A stretch of DNA of 64,000 nt from Nocardioides panzhihuensis (GTDB lineage Bacteria; Actinomycetota; Actinomycetes; Propionibacteriales; Nocardioidaceae): NCBI RefSeq assembly GCF_013408335.1, contig NZ_JACBZR010000001.1:5667501-5731500 (forward strand), given 5' to 3'. The notes beneath the pieces were generated by a model. It was not told the origin of the DNA. It made no database searches and worked only from the letters and a program-made list of their open reading frames with translations. Shown here piece by piece: positions 18,639-30,014 of the stretch. How positions within the stretch are numbered: position 1 is the stretch's first letter; each line of letters starts with the position of its first letter. The translations under genes and the position numbers were made by a program.

Positions 18639-19888
18639 GCCACCTCGAAGACCTTGTCGGCAGGCTCGACCGCGCGCTCGCCGGCGCCGACGCGGCGCTG
18701 GCCGCGAGCTATCCGGGGGACCGCGGCGTACGTCAGCCGGTGCACACGGTCTATGTCCCGGGCGACCGCTACGACGAGAAGACCGTCGCTCAGTGGGCCG
18801 CCGAGTCCGGCCGGGCGCTGGCCGAGCATGCCGACTCGGCTGCTGAGATCGCCGAGGCGTTCGACCTGCGCCCGGAGCTGGCCGATGCCGTCTACGACCG
18901 GGTGCGGGCCAAGCTGGCCGCGGAGTCGATCGAGGACCTCCGGATCGACTTCGAGGACGGCTACGGAGCCCGCCCCGACGCGGACGAGGACGCCGCCGTG
19001 ACGGCCGCCGCCCGTGCGCTCGTCGCCACCGTGCGCGACGGCTCCGCGCCGCCGTTCCACGGCATCCGGATCAAGTCCTTCGAGGCCCCGACGCGACATC
19101 GTGGCCTGCGTACGCTGGACCTCTTCCTGGAGGAGCTCGCCGGTGAGGGCGGGCTGACCGACGGCCTCGTCATCACGCTGCCCAAGGTGACCTCCGTGGA
19201 GCAGGTCGACGCGATGGTCACCGCGCTGGCCGCGCTCGAGGCAGCTCACGGGATCGTCGCGGGGAGTCTGCGGTTCGAGATCCAGGTCGAGACACCGCAG
19301 GCGATCCTCGGTTCCGACGGCACGGCGCTGGTCGCCCGGATGATCGCGGCCGGGGACGGACGGGTCACCGGCCTGCACTACGGGACCTACGACTACTCCG
19401 CATCGCTCGGGGTCGCGGCCGCCTATCAGAGCATGGAGCACCCGGTCGCCGACCACGCGAAGGACGTGATGCAGGTGGCCGCGGCCGGCACCGGCGTCTT
19501 CGTCTCGGACGGCTCGACGAACGTGCTCCCGGTCGGTGACCGCGAGGCCGTACGCTCCGCCTGGCGGCTCCATGCCCGCCTCGTCAGCCGGTCGCTGGCT
19601 CGCGGGATCTATCAGGGCTGGGACCTGCATCCGGCTCAGCTCCCGAGTCGCTACATCGCGACGTACGCGTTCTTCCGCGACGGGCTCGATGTCGCCTCGG
19701 CACGTCTGCGGGCGTACGTGCACGGCGGGGAGTCCAGCTATCTCGACGAGCCCGCCACCGCTGCCGCGCTCGCCGCGTTCGTCCTGCGCGGAGTGGAGTG
19801 CGGGGCGGTCACGGCCGACGAGGTCGAGCGCTCGGCCGGGATCGACATGGCCGAGCTGGCCGGGCTCGCGCGCCGACGGATCGGCTGA
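18635..19888 (+). CDS. DUF6986 family (HpcH/HpaI aldolase/citrate-lyase-like) protein
   Basis: A 417-residue protein related to the CitE/HpcH TIM-barrel lyases and malate synthases. Metal-site-like acidic segments are visible: [22 protein letters not shown] and [13 protein letters not shown]. These match the E and D ligands of the CitE superfamily. It is translationally coupled to malate synthase (ATGA overlap), and as far as I recall the same neighbour pairing occurs in Streptomyces ureide clusters. A role in glyoxylate or C4-acid carbon-carbon chemistry next to malate synthase is a reasonable guess, but the reaction is not established. Confidence 0.7.
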
Positions 19889-19914
19889 CGCACACCGCGC
19901 GGCGGCAGGCTGGG

Positions 19915-19927
19915 TAGCCTGCCGCCA
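19915..19927 (+). promoter_or_regulatory. Candidate leaderless -10 element
   Basis: TAGCCT (19915-19920) ends 6 nt before the ATG at 19927 and no Shine-Dalgarno sequence is present, suggesting a leaderless transcript. Confidence 0.4.
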
Positions 19928-20394
19928 TGCGCGTCGAAGCCGAGTTCACCACCGAACCGTTCCGTGGCGAGGGCGAGCCGCCCGAGCACGCGACCGCGGC
20001 GCTCGAGGCGGCCCGCGAGGCCGGCCTGGAGTGTGACTTCGGGCCGCTGGGCACGTCGGTGCGCGGCGAACGGGACACGGTGCTGGCCACCCTCGCCGCC
20101 GTGGTGGCCGCGGGTCTGGACCACGGCGCCGACCAGATCACCTTCCAGGTGCGGGTCGAGGGTCACAGCGCGCCGCGGCGTACGGCTTCCGGGTTGGAGG
20201 CGCTGCTCGCCGAGGTCGCCGACGAGCTCGGTGGCGACCTGCGGACGTTGGACCGGCAGGGGAAGCAGCGTGCCGTGCGGCTGCTGGAGGAGCGAGGTGC
20301 CTTCGAGTTCCGCAAGAGCGCCGAGATCGTGGCCGCTGCGCTCGGCGTCACCCGGTTCACCGTCTACAACTATCTGAACCGCGAGCGGGAGTAG
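19927..20394 (+). CDS. Thiamine-binding-like (YkoF/MTH1187 fold) domain joined to helix-turn-helix
   Basis: A 155-residue protein in two parts. Residues 1-80 (VEAEFTTEPFRGEGEPPEHA, then ECDFGPLGTSVRGE) resemble the small ferredoxin-like thiamine/hydroxymethylpyrimidine-binding domains of the YkoF/MTH1187 type. Residues about 105-155 (LLEERGAFEFRKSAEIVAAA, then LGVTRFTVYNYL) match the HTH found at the end of YheO-like regulators. It may be a compact one-component regulator sensing a small heterocycle, which would suit a purine/ureide locus. The ligand is not known. Confidence 0.65.
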   Translation: MRVEAEFTTEPFRGEGEPPEHATAALEAAREAGLECDFGPLGTSVRGERDTVLATLAAVVAAGLDHGADQITFQVRVEGHSAPRRTASGLEALLAEVADELGGDLRTLDRQGKQRAVRLLEERGAFEFRKSAEIVAAALGVTRFTVYNYLNRERE

Positions 20395-20405
20395 TCGCCT
20401 ATTCT

Positions 20406-20443
20406 TCAACAAACTGTTGACTGTGATGTGCGACACATGTAAT
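20406..20443 (+). promoter_or_regulatory. Promoter of uraD-uraH-uricase operon with overlapping dyad
   Basis: TTGACT (20417-20422) and TGTAAT (20438-20443), spacer 15 nt (short). The -35 overlaps the inverted repeat TCAACA-AAC-TGTTGA (20406-20420), which could be a further regulator site. Confidence 0.4.
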
Positions 20444-20456
20444 CGTTGTTGCTGTA

Positions 20457-20472
20457 CGGAAATTGGTTTCCG
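20457..20472. promoter_or_regulatory. CGGAAA/TTTCCG inverted repeat downstream of uraD promoter
   Basis: CGGAAA-TTGG-TTTCCG, perfect 6-bp arms, starting 13 nt after the -10 element. The half-sites are the same as in TTCCG-N5-CGGAA but in the opposite order; the right arm also begins TTCCG-CATAG-CGAGA (20468-20482), a degenerate copy in the standard order. Likely bound by the same repressor. Confidence 0.5.
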
Positions 20473-20493
20473 CATAGCGAGAGAGAACGATTC

Positions 20494-21000
20494 ATGGATC
20501 TCCAGAGCTTCAACACCTCACCAGTGGATGTCGTGCGGCCGAGGCTGCAGGCCTGCTGTGACGCTCCGAGCTGGGTCGCAGCCGTCCTGGCCGGGCGTCC
20601 GTACCGCGAGGAGTCCGACCTCGTCCGAGCTGCCGATGAGGCGGCCAGACGATTCACCGCGGCCGACGTCGACCAGGCGCTGGCCGCCCACCCCCGGATC
20701 GGGGAGCGGGCCGAAGGCGAGCACGTCGAGGCCGCCTGGTCGCGGCACGAGCAGGCGGCGGTCGGCACCGACCAGGCCACGACCCAGGCTCTCGCCGACG
20801 GCAACCGGGCCTACGAGGAGCGCTTCGGCCGGGTCTTCCTGATCTGCGCCTCGGGCCTCTCGGCCGACGAGGTCCTCGCCTCGCTCCGCGACCGGCTCGA
20901 CAACGCGCCGGACACCGAGGCGGCCGTGGTCGCCGACGAGCTCCGGAAGATCGCGCTGCTGCGTCTCGAGCGGCTCCTGACCGAGGAGATCTCCGCATGA
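20494..21000 (+). CDS. uraD: 2-oxo-4-hydroxy-4-carboxy-5-ureidoimidazoline (OHCU) decarboxylase
   Basis: A 168-residue all-helical enzyme that decarboxylates OHCU to (S)-allantoin, the last step of urate breakdown. It keeps the catalytic histidine in AAHPRIGE (His66) and the acid in RHEQAA (Glu86), matching His67 and Glu87 of characterised family members. I start at ATG 20494 (MDLQSFNTS) with a GAGAGAGA stretch upstream; the longer open frame would run through the operator. HIU hydrolase follows with an ATGA overlap, then uricase, giving the full urate to allantoin set in one operon. A second, degenerate copy is fused to the permease at 30011-31966. Confidence 0.88.
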   Translation: MDLQSFNTSPVDVVRPRLQACCDAPSWVAAVLAGRPYREESDLVRAADEAARRFTAADVDQALAAHPRIGERAEGEHVEAAWSRHEQAAVGTDQATTQALADGNRAYEERFGRVFLICASGLSADEVLASLRDRLDNAPDTEAAVVADELRKIALLRLERLLTEEISA

Positions 21001-21371
21001 CCAGTCAGAACAGCACCAGTGCCATCACCACCCACGTGCTCGACACCGCGCTCGGCCGGCCGGCCGCCGGTGTCCCGGTCCGGCTCAGCCGGATCGACCC
21101 GCCGAGCACAGACCGGCCGGACTTCGACGCCATCGTCGTCCTCGCCGATGCCGTCACCGACGACGACGGCCGGGCGACCGACCTGGGCCCGGATCAGGTC
21201 CCGGCCGGCACCTACCAGCTCCGATTCGACACCGCCGCCTACTACGCGGCGACCGGTCAGGAGTGCTTCTTTCCGCAGGTCACCGTCACCTTCGCGGTCA
21301 CCGACCGGCGGCACCACCACGTGCCACTCCTGCTGAGCCCGTTCGCCTACTCCACCTACCGAGGGAGCTGA
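20997..21371 (+). CDS. uraH: 5-hydroxyisourate hydrolase
   Basis: A 124-residue transthyretin-fold enzyme that opens the ring of 5-hydroxyisourate to OHCU. The N-terminal THVLDTALGRPAAGVPV signature and the C-terminal YRGS tetrapeptide, which separates HIU hydrolases from transthyretins, are both intact. The catalytic histidines expected are H in THVLD and HHH near the C-terminus (RRHHHVPLLLS). It overlaps the uraD stop (ATGA) and lies directly before uricase, one base after its stop. Confidence 0.92.
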   Translation: MTSQNSTSAITTHVLDTALGRPAAGVPVRLSRIDPPSTDRPDFDAIVVLADAVTDDDGRATDLGPDQVPAGTYQLRFDTAAYYAATGQECFFPQVTVTFAVTDRRHHHVPLLLSPFAYSTYRGS

Positions 21372-21372
21372 C

Positions 21373-22308
21373 ATGCCCACCCACCACGGTGCCATCCGTC
21401 TTGGCCAGAACCAGTACGGCAAGGCCGAGAACCGCGTCGTACGCATCTACCGCGACACCCCTCGCCACCAGATCCGCGACCTCAACGTCTCCACCGCGCT
21501 GCGCGGCAGCTTCGCCGAGGCCCACACCAGTGGCGACCAGCAGGACGTGCTGCCGACCGACACCCAGAAGAACACCGTCTTCGCCTACGCGAAGAAGATC
21601 GGCGTCGCCTCGATCGAGGAGTTCGCCCTCGCTCTCGCCGACCGCTACCTCGAGGCCTGCCCGGCCGCCGAGGGAGCGCGGGTCGAGGTCGACGAGTACG
21701 CCTGGGACCGCATCCAGACTGATGATCCCGAGTCTGGCGGCGCGGGTCACGACCACGCCTTCGTCCGCTCAGGTGGCGGCGTACGCACGACGGTGGTGAA
21801 CGTCGACGGCCGCGGTGAGGACCGGGTCGCCCATGTGGTGTCCGGCATCAAGGACCTGGTCGTGCTCAAGTCGACCGGCTCGGAGTTCCATGGCTTTCTC
21901 AAGGACGAGTACACCACCCTGAAGGAGACCACCGACCGGATCCTGGCGACCTCGCTCGTCGCCCGCTGGCGCTACGTCGGCACGGAGGTCGACTGGGACA
22001 AGTCGTACGACTCGATCCGGGCCCTGCTGCTGCAGCGGTTCGCGGAGATCCACAGTCTCGCCCTGCAGCAGACCCTGAACGGGATGGGCACCTCGGTGCT
22101 CGAGCAGCACGGCGATGTCGCCGAGATCAAGTTCTCCGCGCCCAACAAGCACCATTTCCTCTACGACCTCGCGCCCTTCGGTATGGACAACCCCGGCGAG
22201 GTCTTCCACGCGGCGGACCGTCCCTACGGCCTGATCGAAGCCTCGGTCGTCCGTGACGAGGCCCCCGATGCCGGCAACGCCTGGCACGCCATCCCCGGAT
22301 TCTGCTGA
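21373..22308 (+). CDS. Urate oxidase (cofactor-independent uricase)
   Basis: A 311-residue tunnelling-fold uricase converting urate and oxygen to 5-hydroxyisourate and hydrogen peroxide. Typical features are NQYGKAENRVVRIYRD near the N-terminus with the catalytic Lys region, the substrate-contacting VVLKSTGSEFHGF segment, and the KHHFLYDLAPFGMDNP segment with conserved His and Asn. It starts one base after the HIU hydrolase stop. The purine permease gene starts 9 bases downstream, so decarboxylase, hydrolase, uricase and permease are one operon. Confidence 0.92.
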   Translation: MPTHHGAIRLGQNQYGKAENRVVRIYRDTPRHQIRDLNVSTALRGSFAEAHTSGDQQDVLPTDTQKNTVFAYAKKIGVASIEEFALALADRYLEACPAAEGARVEVDEYAWDRIQTDDPESGGAGHDHAFVRSGGGVRTTVVNVDGRGEDRVAHVVSGIKDLVVLKSTGSEFHGFLKDEYTTLKETTDRILATSLVARWRYVGTEVDWDKSYDSIRALLLQRFAEIHSLALQQTLNGMGTSVLEQHGDVAEIKFSAPNKHHFLYDLAPFGMDNPGEVFHAADRPYGLIEASVVRDEAPDAGNAWHAIPGFC

Positions 22309-22317
22309 GGACCGGCC

Positions 22318-23730
22318 ATGTTAGGTCGCAGGAGGCAGACCCCCGCGCCGATGACGACCCGACCAGAGGACGAGCGGCATCCACCCGGCCAGCTCCTTGC
22401 CTACGGCACCCAGCACATCCTGACGATGTACGGCGGCGTGATCGCGCCGCCGCTCATCGTCGGGGGTGCCGCGGGCCTGTCGGGCACGGACCTCGCGCTG
22501 CTGGTGACCGCCGGACTCTTCGTCTCGGGCTTCGCGACGCTGCTGCAGACTCTCGGCATCGGCCCCTTCGGCAGCCGGCTGCCGATCGTGCAGGGTATCT
22601 CGTTCGCCAGCGTGTCGACGATGGTCACCATCGCCAGCGAGGACGGGTTGCGCCCGGTCTTCGGCGCGATCATCGTCGCTGGGTTGATCGGGCTGGTCCT
22701 GTCGTCGTTCTTCGCCCAGCTGGTCCGGCTGTTCCCCGCGGTCGTCACCGGCACCATCATCACGGTCATCGGGTTGTCGCTGATGCCGGTGGCGTTCCGG
22801 TGGGCGATGGGCAACGACGCCACCGCTCCGGACTACGGCTCGATGACCAACATCGCGTACGCAGGCCTGACGCTGCTCATCATCTTGGTGATCAGCCGGG
22901 TGTTCCAGGGCGCGATCTCGCGTCTGTCCATCCTCATCGGGATCGTCGCCGGGACCGTGATCGCGACGATCGCCGGTCGGGCCGACTTCGCCTCGGTCGG
23001 CGAGTCCGACCTGGTCGCGCTCCCGCCGATCCTGCACTTCGGAGGTCCGACGTTCGAGGTCGGCGCGATCGTCTCGATGACGATCGTGGTGCTGGTGATC
23101 ATGACCGAGACGACGGCGGACATCCTGGCCATCGGCGAGATCGTGGAGACCGATGTGGACGCCAAGCGTGTCGCCAACGGTCTTCGCGCCGACATGGCGG
23201 CCACCACGGTCGCCCCGCTGTTCGGTACGTTCCCGTGCAGCGCGTTCGCGCAGAACGTCGGGCTGGTGGCTCTGACCGGCGTGCGGAGCCGGTACGTCGT
23301 CGCGACGGGTGGCCTCGTGCTCCTCCTGCTCGGCCTGCTGCCGATCGTCGGCGCAGTCGTGGCGGCGATCCCGTACCCCGTGCTCGGTGGTGCCGGCGTC
23401 GTGCTGTTCGGCTCTGTCGCGGCCAGCGGCATCCGCACCCTGTCGCGCGTGGACTACGAGGACAACCTCAACATGGTGATCGTCTCCGTCGCGATCGCCG
23501 TCGGTATCCTGCCCATCGCGGCGCCGACCTTCTGGGACGCCTTCCCCGAATGGCTAGGCGTGATCATGCACTCCGGCATCAGCGCCACCGCTCTGGTCGC
23601 CGTCGTGCTCAACCTGCTGTTCAACGAGGTCACCATCGGCAACCGCCCGGGTGCGTCGGTCTTCGCCGCCTCCGAGGACCGCCGCGACAACCTCGGTGAC
23701 CGCCTCGACGACGACATCGACCGGTCGTGA
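22318..23730 (+). CDS. Purine (urate/xanthine) permease, nucleobase:cation symporter-2 family
   Basis: A 470-residue membrane protein with about 12-14 hydrophobic segments. The NCS2 pattern is visible: HILTMYGGVIAPPLIVGGA near the N-terminus, QTLGIGPFGSRLPIVQG, and the motif TETTADILAIGEIVE followed by GTFPCSAFAQNVGLVALTG. The TTAD and QNVGL motifs are characteristic of xanthine and uric acid transporters. Its place in the uricase operon favours urate. A second NCS2 permease with a fused C-terminal domain lies at 30011-31966 and may have a different purine preference. Confidence 0.88.
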   Translation: MLGRRRQTPAPMTTRPEDERHPPGQLLAYGTQHILTMYGGVIAPPLIVGGAAGLSGTDLALLVTAGLFVSGFATLLQTLGIGPFGSRLPIVQGISFASVSTMVTIASEDGLRPVFGAIIVAGLIGLVLSSFFAQLVRLFPAVVTGTIITVIGLSLMPVAFRWAMGNDATAPDYGSMTNIAYAGLTLLIILVISRVFQGAISRLSILIGIVAGTVIATIAGRADFASVGESDLVALPPILHFGGPTFEVGAIVSMTIVVLVIMTETTADILAIGEIVETDVDAKRVANGLRADMAATTVAPLFGTFPCSAFAQNVGLVALTGVRSRYVVATGGLVLLLLGLLPIVGAVVAAIPYPVLGGAGVVLFGSVAASGIRTLSRVDYEDNLNMVIVSVAIAVGILPIAAPTFWDAFPEWLGVIMHSGISATALVAVVLNLLFNEVTIGNRPGASVFAASEDRRDNLGDRLDDDIDRS

Positions 23731-23753
23731 GTGACTGAGGAGTGACGTACATC

Positions 23754-23788
23754 TGCAGCGCCCTCCCGGTCGACGGGCGGGCGCTGCA
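23754..23788. terminator. Hairpin after purine permease gene
   Basis: Arms TGCAGCGCCC and GGGCGCTGCA continue, after one mismatch, into CCCG/CGGG around a 5-nt loop. This is a strong stem 24 bases after the permease stop. No T-run follows, as is common in GC-rich actinobacteria. Confidence 0.55.
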
Positions 23789-23802
23789 GCGTGGCCCAAC
23801 AG

Positions 23803-23870
23803 CCGAAGCGTCAGCCCGGTCGGCCGAGGCGTCAGCCCGGTCGGCCGAGGCGTCACTCCGGTCGGCCGAG
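23803..23870. repeat. 21-bp tandem repeat array A (3 copies)
   Basis: Three copies of a 21-bp unit of the form CCGAGGCGTCAGCCCGGTCG + G at 23803, 23824 and 23845, plus a 5-base partial copy. It lies between the convergent permease and guanine deaminase genes. The unit is the inverted counterpart of array B (23891-23995). Confidence 0.8.
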
Positions 23871-23890
23871 ATGGCATCGCGTTGCCCATT

Positions 23891-23995
23891 CGGTCGACGT
23901 ACGTGACGTCTCGGTCGACGTACGTGACGTCTCGGTCGACGTAGGTGACGTCTCGGTCGACGTAGGTGACGTCTCGGCCGACCTACCTGACGCCT
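23891..23995. repeat. 21-bp tandem repeat array B (5 copies)
   Basis: Five copies of a 21-bp unit, typified by CGGTCGACGTACGTGACGTC + T, at 23891, 23912, 23933, 23954 and 23975. The last, diverged copy read on the minus strand differs from array A only in its central three bases. The array ends 8 bases before the guanine deaminase stop. Arrays A and B could form alternative long stems in RNA from either strand. Confidence 0.8.
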
Positions 23996-24003
23996 CGGCG
24001 GGG

Positions 24004-25305
24004 TCAGCCGACGAGGTGCGAGTCGGGCGCCTCGACGAGCTCGCCCTCGATCCACACGCTGCGTACGTCGGCGGGGGTGCCGAGGGCGAACATCTTGGCC
24101 AGGGCGTCGGCGGGGTCTGCGGCGTGGGTGAGGCCGACGTCGAGGGGCGTGTCGGCGGCGGGCTTGATCCACTGGGCGTCGAAGCGGCGGCCTTCGCCGA
24201 AGTCGCCGACCGCGGCTCGTAGCCCGAGGGCCTCGGCGCCGGCTCGGGTGGCCAGGTGGAGGAGGTGGGTCGGCGTCAGTGGGTGGCCCGCCTCGCCGAG
24301 CTGCTGTTGGGCGACGTACGCTGCCAGGCCCTCCTTGAGCAGGGAGAACCCGGTGCCGGCGCCGACGTCGGAGCCCATCGCGACGTGCACCCCGTGGGCG
24401 CGGTGGCGAGCCAGTGGGAAGAGGCCGCTGCCGAGCGCGGCGTTGCTGGAGGCACAATGCGCGACCGAGGCGCCGCGAGCGGCGAGCAGGGTGAGCTCGG
24501 GGTCGGTGGGGTGCACGTTGTGCGCCAGCACGCTGCGTGGGCCGACCAGTCCGTGGCGGTCGTAGGAGGTCACGTAGTCGCAGCCGCAGAGCTCCTCGAC
24601 GACCTCGATCTCGCGGGTGTTCTCGTTGACGTGGGAGGTGAACATGGCGCCTGGCACCGCGCCGAGCACGTCGGCGCAGGCCGCGAGCAGGTCGTCGGTG
24701 CACGACAGCGAGAACCTCGGGGTCACGGCGTAGCGGGCCCGGCCGACGCCGTGCCACCGCGCCGCCAGCGCCAGCGACTCCTCGCGGGCCCGCTCGGGGT
24801 CGGTGAGCAGGTCGTCACGGATGAGCCGGTCGCTGACCACGAGGCCGCTGGTGATCCGTAGGCCGACGCGAGCGGCCTCGGCGAAGACGGTGTCGACCGC
24901 GGGGGCGAAATGGCTGCCGAAGACCAGGGCTGTGGTGGTGCCGGCGCCGACCAGGCCGCGTACGAAGTCGGTGGCGACCCCTGCGGCGTAGGTCGGGTCG
25001 GCGAGGCGCGCCTCCTCGGGGAGGGCGCACTGGTCGAGCCAGTCGAGCAGCGGCAGGCCCAGACCGCCGATGACGCGGACCTGCGGGAAGTGCACATGGG
25101 TGTCGACGAACCCGGGCAGCACGAAGCCGCCGGAGAGGTCGACGACGTCCTCCTGGGGGTGCTGACGGTGCAGGTCGGCGTAGCTGCCGCGGGCGCGGAT
25201 CACGCCGTCGCGTACGAGCAGTGCGCCGTCCTGTTCCGTGCGGAGCCGACCGCCGGTGAAGGGGTCGTCAGGGGTGTCGAGGAAGGTTCCTCGGTAGAGC
25301 GTCAT
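24004..25305 (-). CDS. guaD: Guanine deaminase
   Basis: A 433-residue amidohydrolase-superfamily enzyme converting guanine to xanthine. Metal-site motifs are in place: VDTHVHFPQ (HxH), the HVNEN segment, LAHNVHPTD and GSDVGAGTGFSLLK with the final Asp. The length is normal. It is the last gene of a minus-strand operon, overlapping xdhC by 4 nt (ATGA). Its product feeds xanthine dehydrogenase encoded just upstream in the same transcript. Confidence 0.9.
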   Translation of the reverse strand: MTLYRGTFLDTPDDPFTGGRLRTEQDGALLVRDGVIRARGSYADLHRQHPQEDVVDLSGGFVLPGFVDTHVHFPQVRVIGGLGLPLLDWLDQCALPEEARLADPTYAAGVATDFVRGLVGAGTTTALVFGSHFAPAVDTVFAEAARVGLRITSGLVVSDRLIRDDLLTDPERAREESLALAARWHGVGRARYAVTPRFSLSCTDDLLAACADVLGAVPGAMFTSHVNENTREIEVVEELCGCDYVTSYDRHGLVGPRSVLAHNVHPTDPELTLLAARGASVAHCASSNAALGSGLFPLARHRAHGVHVAMGSDVGAGTGFSLLKEGLAAYVAQQQLGEAGHPLTPTHLLHLATRAGAEALGLRAAVGDFGEGRRFDAQWIKPAADTPLDVGLTHAADPADALAKMFALGTPADVRSVWIEGELVEAPDSHLVG

Positions 25306-26138
25306 GGGTTCACCTTGGTGTGTTGTTCAGAAGTGTCGGGGTCACCCGAGAAGAGCTGCAGCAGCCGAGCAGCGACGCTTACTGCGATCGTAGCCGGGGC
25401 CTTGCCACCGAGATCGGGGAGACCGATGGGTGTGGTGATGCGGGCGATCGTCTCGGGGGCGTGTCCCTCGTCGGCGAGCTTGGCCTTGAACCGGCTCCAT
25501 TTGGCGCTCGAGCCGATCAGCCCGATCGACGCCAGATGCGAAGCGCGGAGAGCCGCGTCGCACAGCGCGGCGTCCTCGGCGTGATCGTGGGTCATGACCA
25601 GGACATGAGTGCCCTCCGGGAGCTCGCCGATGACGAGCTCGGGCAGAACCGGGACCTGGTGGACATGGACGCCGGCGACGGCGTCGTCCAGCCCCTGCAG
25701 CTGCGCAGGGGAGAGCTGGGCGGCGCGGGAGTCGACCAGGTGCAGCTCGAGGTCGTGACGGGCGAGGATGCGGGCCAGCTCGAGTCCGACGTGACCCATC
25801 CCGAAGATCGCCACGGAAGGTACGACGGGCAGCGGCTCGAGCAGCAGCTCGACCTCGCCGCCACAGCACTGGACGCCGTGCTGGTAGGGCGCCTTGTCGG
25901 AGAGCGACACCTTCAGGGTCTCCGGCACGGCGAGGCCCTCGGCCAGCATCGCCCGCGCGCGCTCGATCGCGACAGCCTCGAGGTTGCCGCCACCGACGGT
26001 GGCCCAGGTACGGTCGGCAGAGACGACCATCTTGGCCCCTGCCTCGCGCGGCGAATGACCGCGCACGGACGTCAGGGTCACCAGTACGCCGGGGACCCGC
26101 TGCTCGCGTAGCCGCTGGACGGCTCTCATCCACTCCAT
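25302..26138 (-). CDS. xdhC: XdhC-type molybdenum cofactor insertion/maturation protein for xanthine dehydrogenase
   Basis: A 278-residue XdhC/CoxI family protein. The N-terminal part has GHSPREAGAKMVV and VGGGNLEAVAIERA; a Rossmann-like domain begins at IFGMGHVGLELA and carries LIGSSAKWSRF later. XdhC proteins bind molybdenum cofactor, help its sulfuration and hand it to XdhB. The ATG at 26138 is preceded by GGAGGGGG and lies one base after the xdhB stop; a GTG at 26162 would overlap xdhB and lacks support. It overlaps guaD by 4 nt. Confidence 0.88.
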   Translation of the reverse strand: MEWMRAVQRLREQRVPGVLVTLTSVRGHSPREAGAKMVVSADRTWATVGGGNLEAVAIERARAMLAEGLAVPETLKVSLSDKAPYQHGVQCCGGEVELLLEPLPVVPSVAIFGMGHVGLELARILARHDLELHLVDSRAAQLSPAQLQGLDDAVAGVHVHQVPVLPELVIGELPEGTHVLVMTHDHAEDAALCDAALRASHLASIGLIGSSAKWSRFKAKLADEGHAPETIARITTPIGLPDLGGKAPATIAVSVAARLLQLFSGDPDTSEQHTKVNP

Positions 26139-26139
26139 G

Positions 26140-30010
<3,871 letters not shown>

Positions 30011-30014
<4 letters not shown>

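Noticed and set aside
23803..23995. CRISPR array
   Set aside because: The 21-bp units are contiguous with no unique spacers and no cas genes are near.
23791..24222. Plus-strand frame translating the 21-bp arrays into Val-Asp-Val repeats
   Set aside because: It runs antisense into guanine deaminase, has no ribosome site, and the arrays are better seen as DNA repeats.
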